Positions 1 to 7,567 of a stretch of 22,647 nt of DNA are shown piece by piece (position 1 is the first letter of the stretch; each line of letters opens with the position of its first letter). Source of the stretch: Oscillospiraceae bacterium. GTDB taxonomy: Bacteria; Bacillota; Clostridia; Oscillospirales; Oscillospiraceae. The notes beneath the pieces are model-generated. The model was not told the DNA's origin. It did not search any database and saw only the letters and a program-made list of their open reading frames with translations. The stretch spans positions 1-22,647 of the forward strand of contig JAEDEN010000027.1 of the NCBI GenBank assembly GCA_016293265.1. The letters are read 5' to 3'. Made by a program: the position numbers and the translations under genes.

Positions 1-647
1 TTGGCCAGGTGGCCGGAGAAACGCCAGGAGGAGGAGCCGTCCAGGCCGGAGGAGGAGAAGGCGTCAAAGCCCAGCTCGGCGCTGCGGGCGTGGATATCCT
101 CGGCAACGGCCTTCAGGGTGTCGAAGTTGGTGATCTCGTCCAGGGAGTGGCCGGCCTGCTCCAGCAGGGCCTTGTTCACGATGATGCCGAAGGCCTCGTA
201 GCAGTAGCCGATGGCCTTGACGGCGCCGGTGTCGTCGGTGAGGTTGAAGTCGCTGGTGGTCATCTCATCCAGCACCTTGGTGCCGGTGAAGTCCAGGCAG
301 TAGTCGTTCCAGTCAGCCAGGCCCTGGGCGTTGCCGCACTGGAACAGGGTGGGAGCATCGGTCTTGGCCATCTCGGCAGTCAGGGTTTCGGAGTAGTTGC
401 CGCTGGCAGCGGTAACGACCTTCACGGGCACGCCGGTCTCGGCGGTGTACTTGGCGGCCAGATCCTGCCAGGCCTGGTCAGCCTCGGGCTTGAAGTTCAG
501 GTAGTAGACCTTGCCTGCCGCGGCAGGGGCGGAAGAGGCGGCAGGGGCGGAAGAAGCGGCGGGAGCGGGATCCTCCTTGGCGCCGCAGCCGGCCAGCAGG
601 CCGACGCACAGGGAAAGGGACAGCAAAAGAGTCAAAGCTTTTTTCAT
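1..647 (-). CDS. ABC transporter extracellular solute-binding lipoprotein (family 1), 3' part outside window
   Basis: Partial gene: 215 codons from the ATG at 647 down to the window edge, all open. The N-terminus is a lipoprotein signal peptide (Lys-Lys start, a hydrophobic Leu-rich core, then lipobox LAGC with the acylated Cys at residue 21). An Ala/Ser/Pro linker follows (about residues 28-44), and then a mature domain beginning VYYLNFKPEADQAWQDLA, typical of the start of family 1 (MalE/UgpB-like) sugar-binding proteins. Such proteins capture a carbohydrate outside the cell and deliver it to an ABC permease. A good ribosome site (AAGGAGAT) precedes the ATG. It lies 68 bp downstream of the LacI-type gene on the same strand, so a regulator-transporter operon is likely. 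The permease genes would lie left of the window. The substrate cannot be read from this fragment. Confidence 0.88.
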   Translation of the reverse strand, partial: MKKALTLLLSLSLCVGLLAGCGAKEDPAPAASSAPAASSAPAAAGKVYYLNFKPEADQAWQDLAAKYTAETGVPVKVVTAASGNYSETLTAEMAKTDAPTLFQCGNAQGLADWNDYCLDFTGTKVLDEMTTSDFNLTDDTGAVKAIGYCYEAFGIIVNKALLEQAGHSLDEITNFDTLKAVAEDIHARSAELGFDAFSSSGLDGSSSWRFSGHLA

Positions 648-681
648 TGTGGCATCTCCTTTTTTCAATTTGCCGTAATGT

Positions 682-709
682 GATATATTTTCACACACGA
701 AGGTGTAAA
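682..709 (-). promoter_or_regulatory. Candidate promoter with inverted repeat upstream of the solute-binding gene
   Basis: Read on the minus strand, TTTACA (704-709) and TATATC (682-687) are separated by 16 bp, a moderate sigma-A match. An imperfect palindrome, TTTTACAC/GTGTGAAAA in outline (about 690-710), overlaps the -35 and spacer, so it could be an operator. The transporter could therefore be transcribed independently of the lacI-type gene. Seen by eye only. Confidence 0.4.
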
Positions 710-715
710 AATCCT

Positions 716-1729
716 TTATTCCGCCGGGGCAACGCTGCCGCCCACGCGGAGGGAGGCAGGCAGCAGGATATGGCGGTTGCCGCAGCGGCCCTGGATCATA
801 TCCACAAGGGTCTTTACAGCGGCGGTGCCCAATTCCGACTGGGGCTGGGCCATGGTGGTGAGGGTGGGGAGCATATAGGCGCTCATCTCGATGCCGTCGA
901 TGGCGGTGACGGAGCAGTCCCCCGGCACGGAGCGGCCCGCGTCGTGGAGGGCCTTGATGGCGGCCATGGCCATGGAGTCGGCGATGGCGAACACCCCGTC
1001 CAGGTCTCCCCGGCGCTCCAGAAGGCATTTGGCGGCTTTGTAGACGTTGGGAAGGGCAAAGGTTCCCGTCTCCTCCACCAGCGTCTCGTCCACCCGGATT
1101 CCCGCCTCCTCCAAGGCCCGGCAGTAGCCCATGTAGCGCAGCTCACCGATGGAGCGGTCGTCCCTTGCGTTGAGCAGGATGCCGATTTTCCGGCAGCCCC
1201 GGTCCAGCAACAGCTTCACCGCCCGGTAGGCCTCCTTCCGGTCGTCGATGGCCACGGAGGAGTAGCTCTCCCGGGGAAGCCGGGTAAAGGGAACGGTATA
1301 GGTGCAGCAGACGAAGGGAACGTCCAAAATAACGATGTCCTCGGCGGTGTAGTTGCCCTTGCCGCCCAGGAAGATGAGGCCCTGGAGCTTCTTGGACCGG
1401 GAGATGGTGGCTCCCGCCAGAAGCTCGTCGTCATCGCTGCCGATCTGGTGCAGGACCAGGGAATAGCCCGCGCCGTCGATGGCCCGCTCCACCGCGTGGA
1501 TCACCTTGCTGTAAAAGGGGTTCCCCACGCCGCGCACCACCAGGCCGATCCCATCGGACCGGGTGCGCACCAGGTCACGGGCGCTGTTGTTGGGGACATA
1601 GTGGGCCTCCCGCGCCGCTTCCAGCACCCGGGCACGGACGGACTCGCTGACGTCAGGATGGTGGTTCAGGACCCGCGAAACGGTGCTGACAGAGACGCCG
1701 CAGCGCTCCGCAATATCCTTGATTGTCAC
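716..1729 (-). CDS. LacI-family transcriptional regulator
   Basis: Complete 337-aa protein of normal family length. Residues 1-22 (MTIKDIAERCGVSVSTVSRV) are the canonical LacI/GalR helix-turn-helix, followed by the hinge helix region (about 46-60). From about residue 61 a periplasmic-binding-protein-like effector domain follows, with the usual GLVV, NPFY, GLIFLGG and AIDG core segments. Known role of the family: a dimeric repressor released by a sugar ligand. The start is GTG at 1729, chosen because the HTH begins at once. A modest ribosome site (AGGCGGTGG) precedes it. Its own promoter lies at 1794-1822 with operator palindromes just downstream, so autoregulation is likely. The downstream neighbour is a sugar-type solute-binding lipoprotein, the probable target. 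The ligand is not identifiable. Confidence 0.93.
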   Translation of the reverse strand: MTIKDIAERCGVSVSTVSRVLNHHPDVSESVRARVLEAAREAHYVPNNSARDLVRTRSDGIGLVVRGVGNPFYSKVIHAVERAIDGAGYSLVLHQIGSDDDELLAGATISRSKKLQGLIFLGGKGNYTAEDIVILDVPFVCCTYTVPFTRLPRESYSSVAIDDRKEAYRAVKLLLDRGCRKIGILLNARDDRSIGELRYMGYCRALEEAGIRVDETLVEETGTFALPNVYKAAKCLLERRGDLDGVFAIADSMAMAAIKALHDAGRSVPGDCSVTAIDGIEMSAYMLPTLTTMAQPQSELGTAAVKTLVDMIQGRCGNRHILLPASLRVGGSVAPAE

Positions 1730-1750
1730 CGTTCCACCGCCTTTTCCTAT

Positions 1751-1778
1751 CTGAAAACGTTACTGGAAACGTTTTCAG
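1751..1778 (-). promoter_or_regulatory. Double LacI-type operator in the lacI-like leader
   Basis: An 11-bp perfect inverted repeat, CTGAAAACGTT (1751-1761) and AACGTTTTCAG (1768-1778), flanks 6 bp. The right part alone, TGGAAACGTTTTCA (1764-1777), is a near-perfect LacI-family palindrome with the hallmark central CG. The whole element lies between the predicted transcription start (about 1787) and the GTG, where a bound repressor would block elongation. The protein that binds is inferred to be the adjacent regulator; CcpA is an alternative because cre sites have the same form. Confidence 0.7.
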
Positions 1779-1793
1779 ATTTCTTTTTATTTA

Positions 1794-1822
1794 AATATAA
1801 CGAGAAAATTTCCCGCTGTCAA
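1794..1822 (-). promoter_or_regulatory. Sigma-A promoter of the lacI-like gene
   Basis: On the minus strand the -35 is a perfect TTGACA (1817-1822) and the -10 is TATATT (1794-1799), with a 17-bp spacer (1800-1816). Initiation is expected near 1787. This is the only strong promoter between the phage cassette end and the regulator. Confidence 0.8.
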
Positions 1823-1828
1823 TCCGGT

Positions 1829-1855
1829 TTTGTGCAATTAAACGATTTGCACAAA
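1829..1855. promoter_or_regulatory. Perfect 9-bp inverted repeat upstream of the lacI promoter
   Basis: TTTGTGCAA (1829-1837) and TTGCACAAA (1847-1855) are exact reverse complements with a 9-bp spacer. The repeat sits just upstream of the -35 box. No T-run follows on either strand, so an operator or activator site is more likely than a terminator. The binding protein is unknown. Confidence 0.5.
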
Positions 1856-1898
1856 GCTGTCCTGAAAACTCCGTCAGAGTAGCCAATCGCCTCCCGTA

Positions 1899-1912
1899 TG
1901 TAATCGTTTACA
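1899..1912. promoter_or_regulatory. LacI-type operator candidate at the cassette/regulator boundary
   Basis: TGTAATCGTTTACA is a CG-centred palindrome with one mismatched pair, matching the general LacI-family pattern TGTAANCGNTTACA. It lies about 77 bp upstream of the lacI -35 and about 38 bp beyond the end of the phage cassette. It could be an auxiliary operator for looping. Confidence 0.5.
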
Positions 1913-1949
1913 CATGCTGTCTCTGCTCTGCCGTCCCCCCAGCGCCTCC

Positions 1950-3287
1950 TCACGCGCCGTAGACATAATCCTTTCCGTACCTGGCGTACACCTCCGCCAC
2001 CCGTTGTCTCTGCTCCCGGGTCATGGCGGGCCAGTAGGGCTCCGTCATGCGCCCGGCGGCGTCCACGGTGTCCTCGGAGAGTGTAATGTTCACCTTCTCC
2101 AGGAAGGCGGCGAAGGCCTGGGCGCCCATGGGCCCCTTCAGGTGCTCCTGCCAGCGCTTGTAGCTTCCCTCCACAGGCAGCACCGTCAGGCCATAGTCCT
2201 TGTAATGGCTCTTCACATAGGTGCGGGGGTCTCCGCCGCTTTCCATGGCGGCCAGATACAGGGCGTATTCCCCCTTGCCCGCCGCGGAGGAGCTGCCGGA
2301 GGAGCCGCTTCCGGAGGAGCTGCCGGAGGAACCGGTCTTCCCGCCGCCGGAGGAGGCCGCTTTCACCTTGGCGGCGGCCATATAGCTCTGGGCCTGGGCC
2401 CGGCTGAGCCCCATGGCGGCAAGCTGAGCGTCGCTGGGCAGGATGCCCAGGTCCAGCAGGGCCTTCCCCGCCTCCGCCAGGTCCTTTTGCCGGGTCTTGG
2501 AGTCGAACTCCCGCTGCCACTGCTCCGCCGCGGTCTCCGTCTGGGCCAGCTTGGCCTCGTACTCCGCCTGCCACTGGTTCATGCTCTCCGCGAACTTTGC
2601 GGCAGAAAGATTGTATTCCGCCGCCCATTTTTCCAGACTCACCAGCTTTCCCAGATACTCCTGGGTCAGGGCCAGGGCCTGGTCCGCCTTTTCAAACTCC
2701 CCCTGGGCGCGGAGCCGGGCGATCCTGGCGGCGGTGTCGGCGGCCAGCTTCGTCTGGGCCTGGGTCACCGCCAGGCGGTTCTGGGCGGCGGTGTTGGCGA
2801 TGGCGTCATACTGTGCCGCGCCGATGCCGCCCCGGTCCCCACGGACCTCGGCGTAAAGGGCCTGGGCGTCCTTTGCCAGGGCCTCCTCCAGGTCGATGCG
2901 CTCCCTCTGGGCCTGATAGGCCTCCTCCGCCTCCTTCTGCCCGGCGGTGAGGGCGGCGATGTTCTCCGCAACGCCGCTGTCGATCCGGCTGGCCGAGCGC
3001 TCCTGCTCCGCCTTCAGGGACTCCCGCATCTGCTCCTTCAGGGCAGCGGTGTCCGCACGCTCCGCCGTCACCGGCTGTTTGGGCGTTTCCGTTTTGAAAT
3101 AGCCGCTGCCGTCGGCCCCGCCGGAATACCCGGCGGCGCGGCGAACCTCCTCGGCCCGCCGGTTGGCCTCCTCCATGCCCGCCTGGTCACCGGCGGCCTT
3201 GGCGCTGTTCCACGCCTCTGTGGCCGCCCGGATCTCCTTTTGCTGGGCGGCGGTAAGATATGCCTGATCGTATTTTGAAAGTGCCAT
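1950..3287 (-). CDS. Distal cassette protein, helical with a Ser/Gly linker; possible internal virion protein
   Basis: 445 aa with AGGAGG before the ATG; family not recognised. Residues 1-300 are almost entirely charged/Ala-rich helix with coiled-coil character (many A, E, Q, K, R). A low-complexity Ser/Gly stretch at about 306-337 then links to a separate C-terminal domain of about 105 residues, rich in Tyr and Trp. There is no signal peptide or membrane segment. It is the last gene of the cassette, 11 bp after the endolysin. In short-tailed phages, long helical Ala/Gln-rich proteins are often internal or ejection proteins. By position it could also be a cargo or effector gene, since distal slots often hold accessory genes. 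Both are inference; nothing in the sequence proves either. Confidence 0.75.
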   Translation of the reverse strand: MALSKYDQAYLTAAQQKEIRAATEAWNSAKAAGDQAGMEEANRRAEEVRRAAGYSGGADGSGYFKTETPKQPVTAERADTAALKEQMRESLKAEQERSASRIDSGVAENIAALTAGQKEAEEAYQAQRERIDLEEALAKDAQALYAEVRGDRGGIGAAQYDAIANTAAQNRLAVTQAQTKLAADTAARIARLRAQGEFEKADQALALTQEYLGKLVSLEKWAAEYNLSAAKFAESMNQWQAEYEAKLAQTETAAEQWQREFDSKTRQKDLAEAGKALLDLGILPSDAQLAAMGLSRAQAQSYMAAAKVKAASSGGGKTGSSGSSSGSGSSGSSSAAGKGEYALYLAAMESGGDPRTYVKSHYKDYGLTVLPVEGSYKRWQEHLKGPMGAQAFAAFLEKVNITLSEDTVDAAGRMTEPYWPAMTREQRQRVAEVYARYGKDYVYGA

Positions 3288-3298
3288 GCTTCCTCCTC

Positions 3299-3700
3299 TC
3301 AGCCCTGCCAGCGGCTCCTGGTCTCCCGCACGTCCACGTGGCAGAAGCTCTTATAAATACCGATGCCGCCTCTTCCCTTCAGCAGCGTTTCCGCATAGGC
3401 GGCGATATCCGCCGGGGAAACGCCGTAGATCCGGATGTCCGCCGCCATACCGTATTTATGCCGGGAATAGGCGGCTCCGCCCTTGGCGGCGTTGTGGGCC
3501 TCCGTACGGTAGCCGCTGGAAACGACCACGGGCCGGTCAAAGTGCACCCGGATGGCCTCCAGCACCTCCGCCAGCTCCCGGGAGACAAAGACGGTGTCCG
3601 TCCCGTCGTGACAGGCGAACTCCCACACCCGAAAGTGGGGCGTCAGCGCCACGGCGCCGTCCTTGGCCCTGGAATAGGCCTCCACCCGCGCGCCGTTCAT
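3299..3700 (-). CDS. M15-family peptidoglycan peptidase (endolysin)
   Basis: 133 aa, a single catalytic domain of the peptidase M15 (D-Ala-D-Ala carboxypeptidase / L-Ala-D-Glu endopeptidase-like) type. The signature SxHxxGxAxD is at residues 79-88 (H81 and D88 as zinc ligands), and the second zinc site HVD is at 121-123. SSGYRT (61-66) is the conserved strand ahead of the active site. No cell-wall-binding domain or signal peptide is present, so export would need the holin. The ATG overlaps the holin stop by 4 bp and has a GGAGGAG site. Expected role: cutting peptidoglycan cross-links or stem peptides for host lysis. Being next to a holin and an XhlA-like gene supports lysis over a virion role. 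Confidence 0.88.
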   Translation of the reverse strand: MNGARVEAYSRAKDGAVALTPHFRVWEFACHDGTDTVFVSRELAEVLEAIRVHFDRPVVVSSGYRTEAHNAAKGGAAYSRHKYGMAADIRIYGVSPADIAAYAETLLKGRGGIGIYKSFCHVDVRETRSRWQG

Positions 3701-3891
3701 GGATTCTCCTCCCCGCTCTTGCGGCTCTGGGTGCCAAAGTAGAAGGCGATGACCACCGTGTAAACGGTGAGGAAATCCTGGCTCACCTGCCCCTTCAGGC
3801 TCAGGCAGGCAAATACCAGGGTCAAAATCAGCGTGGTCAGGGATTTCACCTTCAAAAGCTCCACGCCGCGGGCCATAATGGTCTCCTTCAT
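3697..3891 (-). CDS. Two-TM holin with possible dual start
   Basis: 64 aa with two hydrophobic segments (about 17-33 and 39-54) joined by a short polar turn, and a charged C-terminal tail. This is the layout of small class II-like holins found in Firmicutes phages. It would form lesions in the cytoplasmic membrane that release the M15 endolysin encoded next, with a 4-bp overlap. Two starts are possible: ATG at 3891 with AGGAG close by, and ATG at 3876 (residue 6) with a better spaced AAGGAG. The longer form adds MKETI. Dual starts are known to give holin/antiholin pairs in lambdoid phages; whether that holds here is inference. Confidence 0.75.
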   Translation of the reverse strand: MKETIMARGVELLKVKSLTTLILTLVFACLSLKGQVSQDFLTVYTVVIAFYFGTQSRKSGEENP

Positions 3892-3979
3892 AAAGCTCCT
3901 TTCCGCCCGGTGTCCCCGGGCCCGGAGCGGTGCGTCCGGCGCACCGCCCCGGCTCGTAATTGATCCTCCGCTCCCCCGC
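3892..3979. repeat. Strong intergenic hairpin inside the lysis region
   Basis: Within 3922-3951 an 8-bp perfect stem (GCGGTGCG 3927-3934 / CGCACCGC 3940-3947) extends by CCGG/CCGG around one mismatch, and a palindrome CCGGGCCCGG lies at 3916-3925. No T-run follows in the direction of transcription, so this is not a standard terminator. It may affect mRNA stability or holin translation. Confidence 0.45.
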
Positions 3980-4279
3980 TCATCCGCCGGGCATCCCGGC
4001 GGCGATCCAGGCCAGAAAGGCCGCAGCGGCGGCCAGGAGGAGTTTGTCCACCAGCCCCTCCCAGCGCCGTCCCGGCCCTGCCTCCAGGGTGTCCACCTTC
4101 TTTTCCAGCCGCTCCACGCTCTCGCCCATGCTGCTTTGCCGCTGGGCCATCACCTCCACGGCGGTGGCCAGGCGGTTCACCGCGTCAATACGGCCGGAAA
4201 GCTCCGTGATGCGGTGGGAGTCGGCCCTGCACCGCTGCTCCACGTCCGTGAGGCGGTGTTCCATCTCCCGCTCGTCCAT
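3980..4279 (-). CDS. XhlA-like phage membrane-anchored coiled-coil protein
   Basis: 99 aa. Residues 1-70 are a charged amphipathic coiled coil. A hydrophobic Leu/Ala membrane segment follows (about 79-95), ending in a short Gly-rich tail. This layout, with a C-terminal anchor just upstream of a holin gene, matches the XhlA (hemolysin XhlA) family, named from PBSX of Bacillus subtilis, where it works with the XhlB holin and the XlyA lysin. The start ATG at 4279 follows the upstream gene's TAA after one base, so translation is probably coupled. Function is by analogy; there is no catalytic motif. Confidence 0.7.
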   Translation of the reverse strand: MDEREMEHRLTDVEQRCRADSHRITELSGRIDAVNRLATAVEVMAQRQSSMGESVERLEKKVDTLEAGPGRRWEGLVDKLLLAAAAAFLAWIAAGMPGG

Positions 4280-4280
4280 A

Positions 4281-5630
4281 TTACCAGGCCACGTCCAGCT
4301 CGTAGGTCAGTGTCATGGCGCTGCCCGCCGGCCGCTGGGGGGTGCCCTCGGGCATCCGGTAGCAGGTATAGGCAAAGGGCATGGAGGCCCCGGCGGAATC
4401 ATAGCAGGTCTTGATCCACTGGCCTCCAAAGGCCGTCATGGGGGCGGGCCCCACATGGAAGGCCCCCGGCGTCTTCTCCATGGGACCGGGGGGCACCAGT
4501 CCGTGGACAGCGCCGCTGCTCAGGTTGAACAGGGGGGAGCCGTAAAGGAAATAGTCGGCGTACCCCTCCTCAGAGGGTTTGTTGTAGTCCCTCCGGGCGT
4601 ACCAGAAGCACCCGCCGTACAGGTAGGCCACCGTCTCGTCCCAGCGCACAAGATCGGGGCAGGCCTCCTCCAGGGCGACTTCCGTTTTGGTGATGGTGCC
4701 TGCCGCCGGGTCGCAGACATAGCGGCTGTAGCCCCGGTAGCCTGCCGCCGCCACCATCCAGTAGAGCTTCCCCTCCGCCGCCGCACCGCAGGCGGCAGTC
4801 TCGTAGACATACTCCTTGCCGGTGGTGATATCCCACTGGTTCAGGACCTCCTGGCCGTCGGCGGACACCTTCAGGACCTTATAGACGGCGGTGGTGGTGC
4901 CGGTGGGAGTGCCGCGGCACATCACGTATACCGTCCCGTCATCCTGGTCCAAAAAGACCCGCAGCGTCCTGGGATAGCCGGTACCGGTGCGGAAGGCCGC
5001 CATACCGGAAAGCTCCGTCAGGTCCACTCCCTCCTCGGCGGAGGCGTAGCAGTCCTGCCACAGGAGCTTCACATGGTAGGTGGAGTCCACGCTCAAAAGC
5101 GTTGCCCGGTAGCTTTTGCCCCTGGCGCAGTCATAGACCCGGCTCCCGGCGGAAAAGCCCACAAAGGGGGGCTCGTAGGCCGGAGCGGCCGCGCCGCTGC
5201 CAAGGGCAGCGGTGAGCCCCACCCAGTCCACCTGTCCCAGGGCCTGGGTGGGCAGGAAATCATAGACGTACTTGGCGGAGACCCCCGTCTTTGTGGCCCG
5301 GTTGTACCAGCTCTCCGAAGCGCGGTAGGTACCCTGGTAAAGGCCGCTCCCCGCCGCGCCGGGACGGCCGAAGCCGATGGGCTCCCCGGGGATGAAGGGC
5401 ATCTTCATCTCTCCGCCGGTGTAGGGGTAGCTCCCTCCCTGGCAAAGCAGCAGGTCCGCCTTCATGGCGGTGGACTGGAAATTGGCGGTGCCTGCGATCT
5501 GGGCGGTGAAAACGTGGTTTTCCCCCCTGACCTGATGGAGCACCTTTCCCGTCACGGGGTCGGTGTAGCGCAGGGTCACTCTGCCCCGGCCCTGTACCCT
5601 GCGGCGGGGCAGCACGATTCTCTCATTCAT
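4281..5630 (-). CDS. Tail-surface or receptor-binding protein
   Basis: 449 aa, not matched to a named family. The sequence is beta-rich with many Gly, Tyr, Trp and Thr, and has no signal peptide. The first about 45 residues include RVTLRYTDPVTGKVLHQV and a following NHVFT segment, an opening often seen in phage tail-fibre and baseplate-associated proteins. The centre (about 210-340) has repeating short strands with aromatic and Asp turns, as in a propeller-like or carbohydrate-binding fold. It lies between a probable fibre-associated gene and the lysis genes, the usual place for adsorption proteins. AAGGAAGG precedes the ATG. A role in host recognition is inferred from position and composition. 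Confidence 0.65.
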   Translation of the reverse strand: MNERIVLPRRRVQGRGRVTLRYTDPVTGKVLHQVRGENHVFTAQIAGTANFQSTAMKADLLLCQGGSYPYTGGEMKMPFIPGEPIGFGRPGAAGSGLYQGTYRASESWYNRATKTGVSAKYVYDFLPTQALGQVDWVGLTAALGSGAAAPAYEPPFVGFSAGSRVYDCARGKSYRATLLSVDSTYHVKLLWQDCYASAEEGVDLTELSGMAAFRTGTGYPRTLRVFLDQDDGTVYVMCRGTPTGTTTAVYKVLKVSADGQEVLNQWDITTGKEYVYETAACGAAAEGKLYWMVAAAGYRGYSRYVCDPAAGTITKTEVALEEACPDLVRWDETVAYLYGGCFWYARRDYNKPSEEGYADYFLYGSPLFNLSSGAVHGLVPPGPMEKTPGAFHVGPAPMTAFGGQWIKTCYDSAGASMPFAYTCYRMPEGTPQRPAGSAMTLTYELDVAW

Positions 5631-5645
5631 ATCCTTCCTTCTTTC

Positions 5646-6209
5646 TTATGTGTATTCCAGGGCGGCAGCCTCCCGGGCCGTCAGTTCCGGCACAAGGCAC
5701 TGTGCGCTCTCCGCGCCCGACACCGGGCAGGCATCGGGAAAGGCCAGGATGGCCCCCTCCTCCGGAGAAAGGCCCGGAAGCCTGACGCGCCAGTCCTCGG
5801 CAAGATAGGGCAGCTCATGGGGCGCGCTGCCGTCCACCCAGAACTCCGCCGCAAAGGCGGGGACCAGCCGTCCGTCGGCAAAGCTGAGCCCCGCCTTGGC
5901 GTTGCCGTAGACCCGCACCTTCGTCTGCCCCCTCAGGTCCGCCCAGATACGGACGGCGCCGCCCCCCAGGTCCTCCGCCGCCGTGGGGACGATCTCCCCG
6001 GCGGAACCGAAGATGGCGGTCTTGTTGCAAAAGCGGCCGTAGCTGAAGCCTCCCAGACCATAGCGGTAGTCGATGAGAAAGGAGTCGTAAACCCCCGGCT
6101 CGTTCCAGCAGAGGGGGGCAAGGCCCCCGCCGGAAGCGCCGCCGCCCCAACCCCTGAGGCTGCGGCCCACGGCAAGGCCCGCCAGGAAGCTCTTTTTGTG
6201 ATGGATCAT
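5646..6209 (-). CDS. Small beta-rich tail-associated protein
   Basis: 187 aa. The ATG at 6209 overlaps the stop of the upstream fibre gene by 4 bp (ATGA) and follows a GGAGGGAGAGG site. The frame stays open further upstream but there it only shadows the fibre gene, so the longer form is rejected. The N-terminus is Gly-rich with LAGLAVGRSL (about 9-18), which could be a short amphipathic or membrane-facing helix. The rest is beta-rich with YGLGGFSYGRF and a strand-rich core. Family not recognised. The overlap suggests stoichiometric co-expression with the fibre, so a fibre-associated or tip protein is the best guess. Confidence 0.6.
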   Translation of the reverse strand: MIHHKKSFLAGLAVGRSLRGWGGGASGGGLAPLCWNEPGVYDSFLIDYRYGLGGFSYGRFCNKTAIFGSAGEIVPTAAEDLGGGAVRIWADLRGQTKVRVYGNAKAGLSFADGRLVPAFAAEFWVDGSAPHELPYLAEDWRVRLPGLSPEEGAILAFPDACPVSGAESAQCLVPELTAREAAALEYT

Positions 6210-7567
6210 CCCTCTCCCTCCTCCCAGATGATGGTGGTGGCATGGCCGTCGCCGTCGGTGATCCTCACGGGCACTGCCTCCCCGTTCTGCTCTGCGAATT
6301 CCACGCTGTAGCACACCGTCTGTCCCCCGTCCAGCGTCTCGGTGAAGGTGCCTCCGGCAAAGCCGGAAAAGTCCAGAGAGGCGGTCTTGCGCAGTCCCGC
6401 CAGGTCCAGATAGCCGTCCACCCCCATGTGAAGGCCGATCTCTTCCCCGTTGGGGGGAAGATAGCGCAGGTCGAAGCCGGAGCGGCGCTTGAGCATATAG
6501 GCCCGGTTAGCCCCGCTCTCGTCCCCTGCGCCGAAGATGCCGAAGGGGGCGTAATCACCGGTGAGGGCGTCCGTCCCGAAGCACAGGCTCTGCTTGACCA
6601 GCTCCGCGTAGCGGTACACGTACACCGGCCAGTCCGTGACGGCGGTGGTGGTAAAGATCCGCTGTCCCGCCTTGCGGGGATAGCCGTCCTCCCCCAGCTC
6701 CGCCTGGCCGTAGACGGCGTCCTCCCAGTAAAGGGGGGTTCCCTCCGGGGTCTGTGCCTGGAGGCGCCCGCCGGCGTATACGGCGCTGACGAAATCCAGC
6801 CGCTGCTCCCGGATGCGGATGTAGTTGTCATCCCCCTGGTCGCCGGAGAGGTACTTGGCGATGCGCCGGGAGGTGGAAAGGCTGTCCACCGTCAGCGCGG
6901 CGATGTCGCCCCGGGGAGCGTAGAGGGCCCCGGCGGAGAGCTGGCCGGAAATATCCACGTTGCCCGTAAGGCGGATGTAGCCGGAGTAGCTGTTGGGGCC
7001 GATCTTCAGGGTGATCTTGGCGGAAACGGTGCCGTCGGCCCCGGCGTGCTCCGTGACGGAAAGGGAGATGCCCTCCACGGTCTGCTGGATCTCGGAGATG
7101 TCCCCCTGGGCGCTTTGGATGAGGCTCTCCATGCCGGTGGAGCGCTGGGTAAGCTGGGCGATGTTCCCCTCCGCGTCCAGCACGGCGGATTCGATTTTTC
7201 CCGCCCGCAGCGTCAGGGCCGCCATGCCCTCCTGGGCGTCCCGGGCCACAAGGCCCGTGGCGTCATCCACATACCGCTTCGTGGCGGACTCCGTTTTCTC
7301 CTTGGGGTCCCGGCAAAGGTACAGGGGTCCCGTCATGGTGCCGCCGCTTTTGCGCAGCACATCTCCGGGGATGAGGATGGCCCCGCCCTCCAGGCTCTCG
7401 CCCCCCAGGGATTCCAGGGCGGGCACCAGCACCGTGTTGAGATAGGTCTGGATCTCGGTGTACAGGCTCTGGATGTCCTTGCGCACCTGGAGCTCGCTGG
7501 ACTCATGGGTGGGGTAGTCCGCCGGGTCCTCCCAGTTTTTCGTAAAATTCAGTCTTTCCAGTTCCAT
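6206..7567 (-). CDS. Phage tail fibre / receptor-binding protein
   Basis: 453 aa. Residues about 72-102 carry the classic fibre motif GGTMTGPLYL followed by ATKRYVDD, seen in many trimeric phage tail fibres. A long heptad-like helical stretch follows (about 105-175), then ISGQLSAGALYAP-type strands as in tail-tip/host-specificity proteins, and a Gly/aromatic-rich C-terminal region suited to receptor binding. The ATG directly follows the TAA of the 688-aa gene (TAAATG) with GGAGGG upstream, so translation is coupled. Known of such proteins: trimers attach to the tail and bind cell-surface glycans or proteins. The bacterial target cannot be predicted. Confidence 0.82.
   Translation of the reverse strand: MELERLNFTKNWEDPADYPTHESSELQVRKDIQSLYTEIQTYLNTVLVPALESLGGESLEGGAILIPGDVLRKSGGTMTGPLYLCRDPKEKTESATKRYVDDATGLVARDAQEGMAALTLRAGKIESAVLDAEGNIAQLTQRSTGMESLIQSAQGDISEIQQTVEGISLSVTEHAGADGTVSAKITLKIGPNSYSGYIRLTGNVDISGQLSAGALYAPRGDIAALTVDSLSTSRRIAKYLSGDQGDDNYIRIREQRLDFVSAVYAGGRLQAQTPEGTPLYWEDAVYGQAELGEDGYPRKAGQRIFTTTAVTDWPVYVYRYAELVKQSLCFGTDALTGDYAPFGIFGAGDESGANRAYMLKRRSGFDLRYLPPNGEEIGLHMGVDGYLDLAGLRKTASLDFSGFAGGTFTETLDGGQTVCYSVEFAEQNGEAVPVRITDGDGHATTIIWEEGEG

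Noticed and set aside
1829..1855. 9-bp inverted repeat read as a terminator for the phage cassette
   Set aside because: No T-run follows on either strand and it adjoins the lacI promoter, so an operator is more likely.
647..1882. 411-codon plus-strand frame opposite the lacI-like gene
   Set aside because: Product is low-complexity and the minus strand encodes a clear LacI protein with HTH; a shadow frame.
2270..2375. Repeated GGAGGAGC-type units as a DNA tandem repeat
   Set aside because: They encode the Ser/Gly linker of the 445-aa protein in frame; a codon-level effect, not a separate repeat element.
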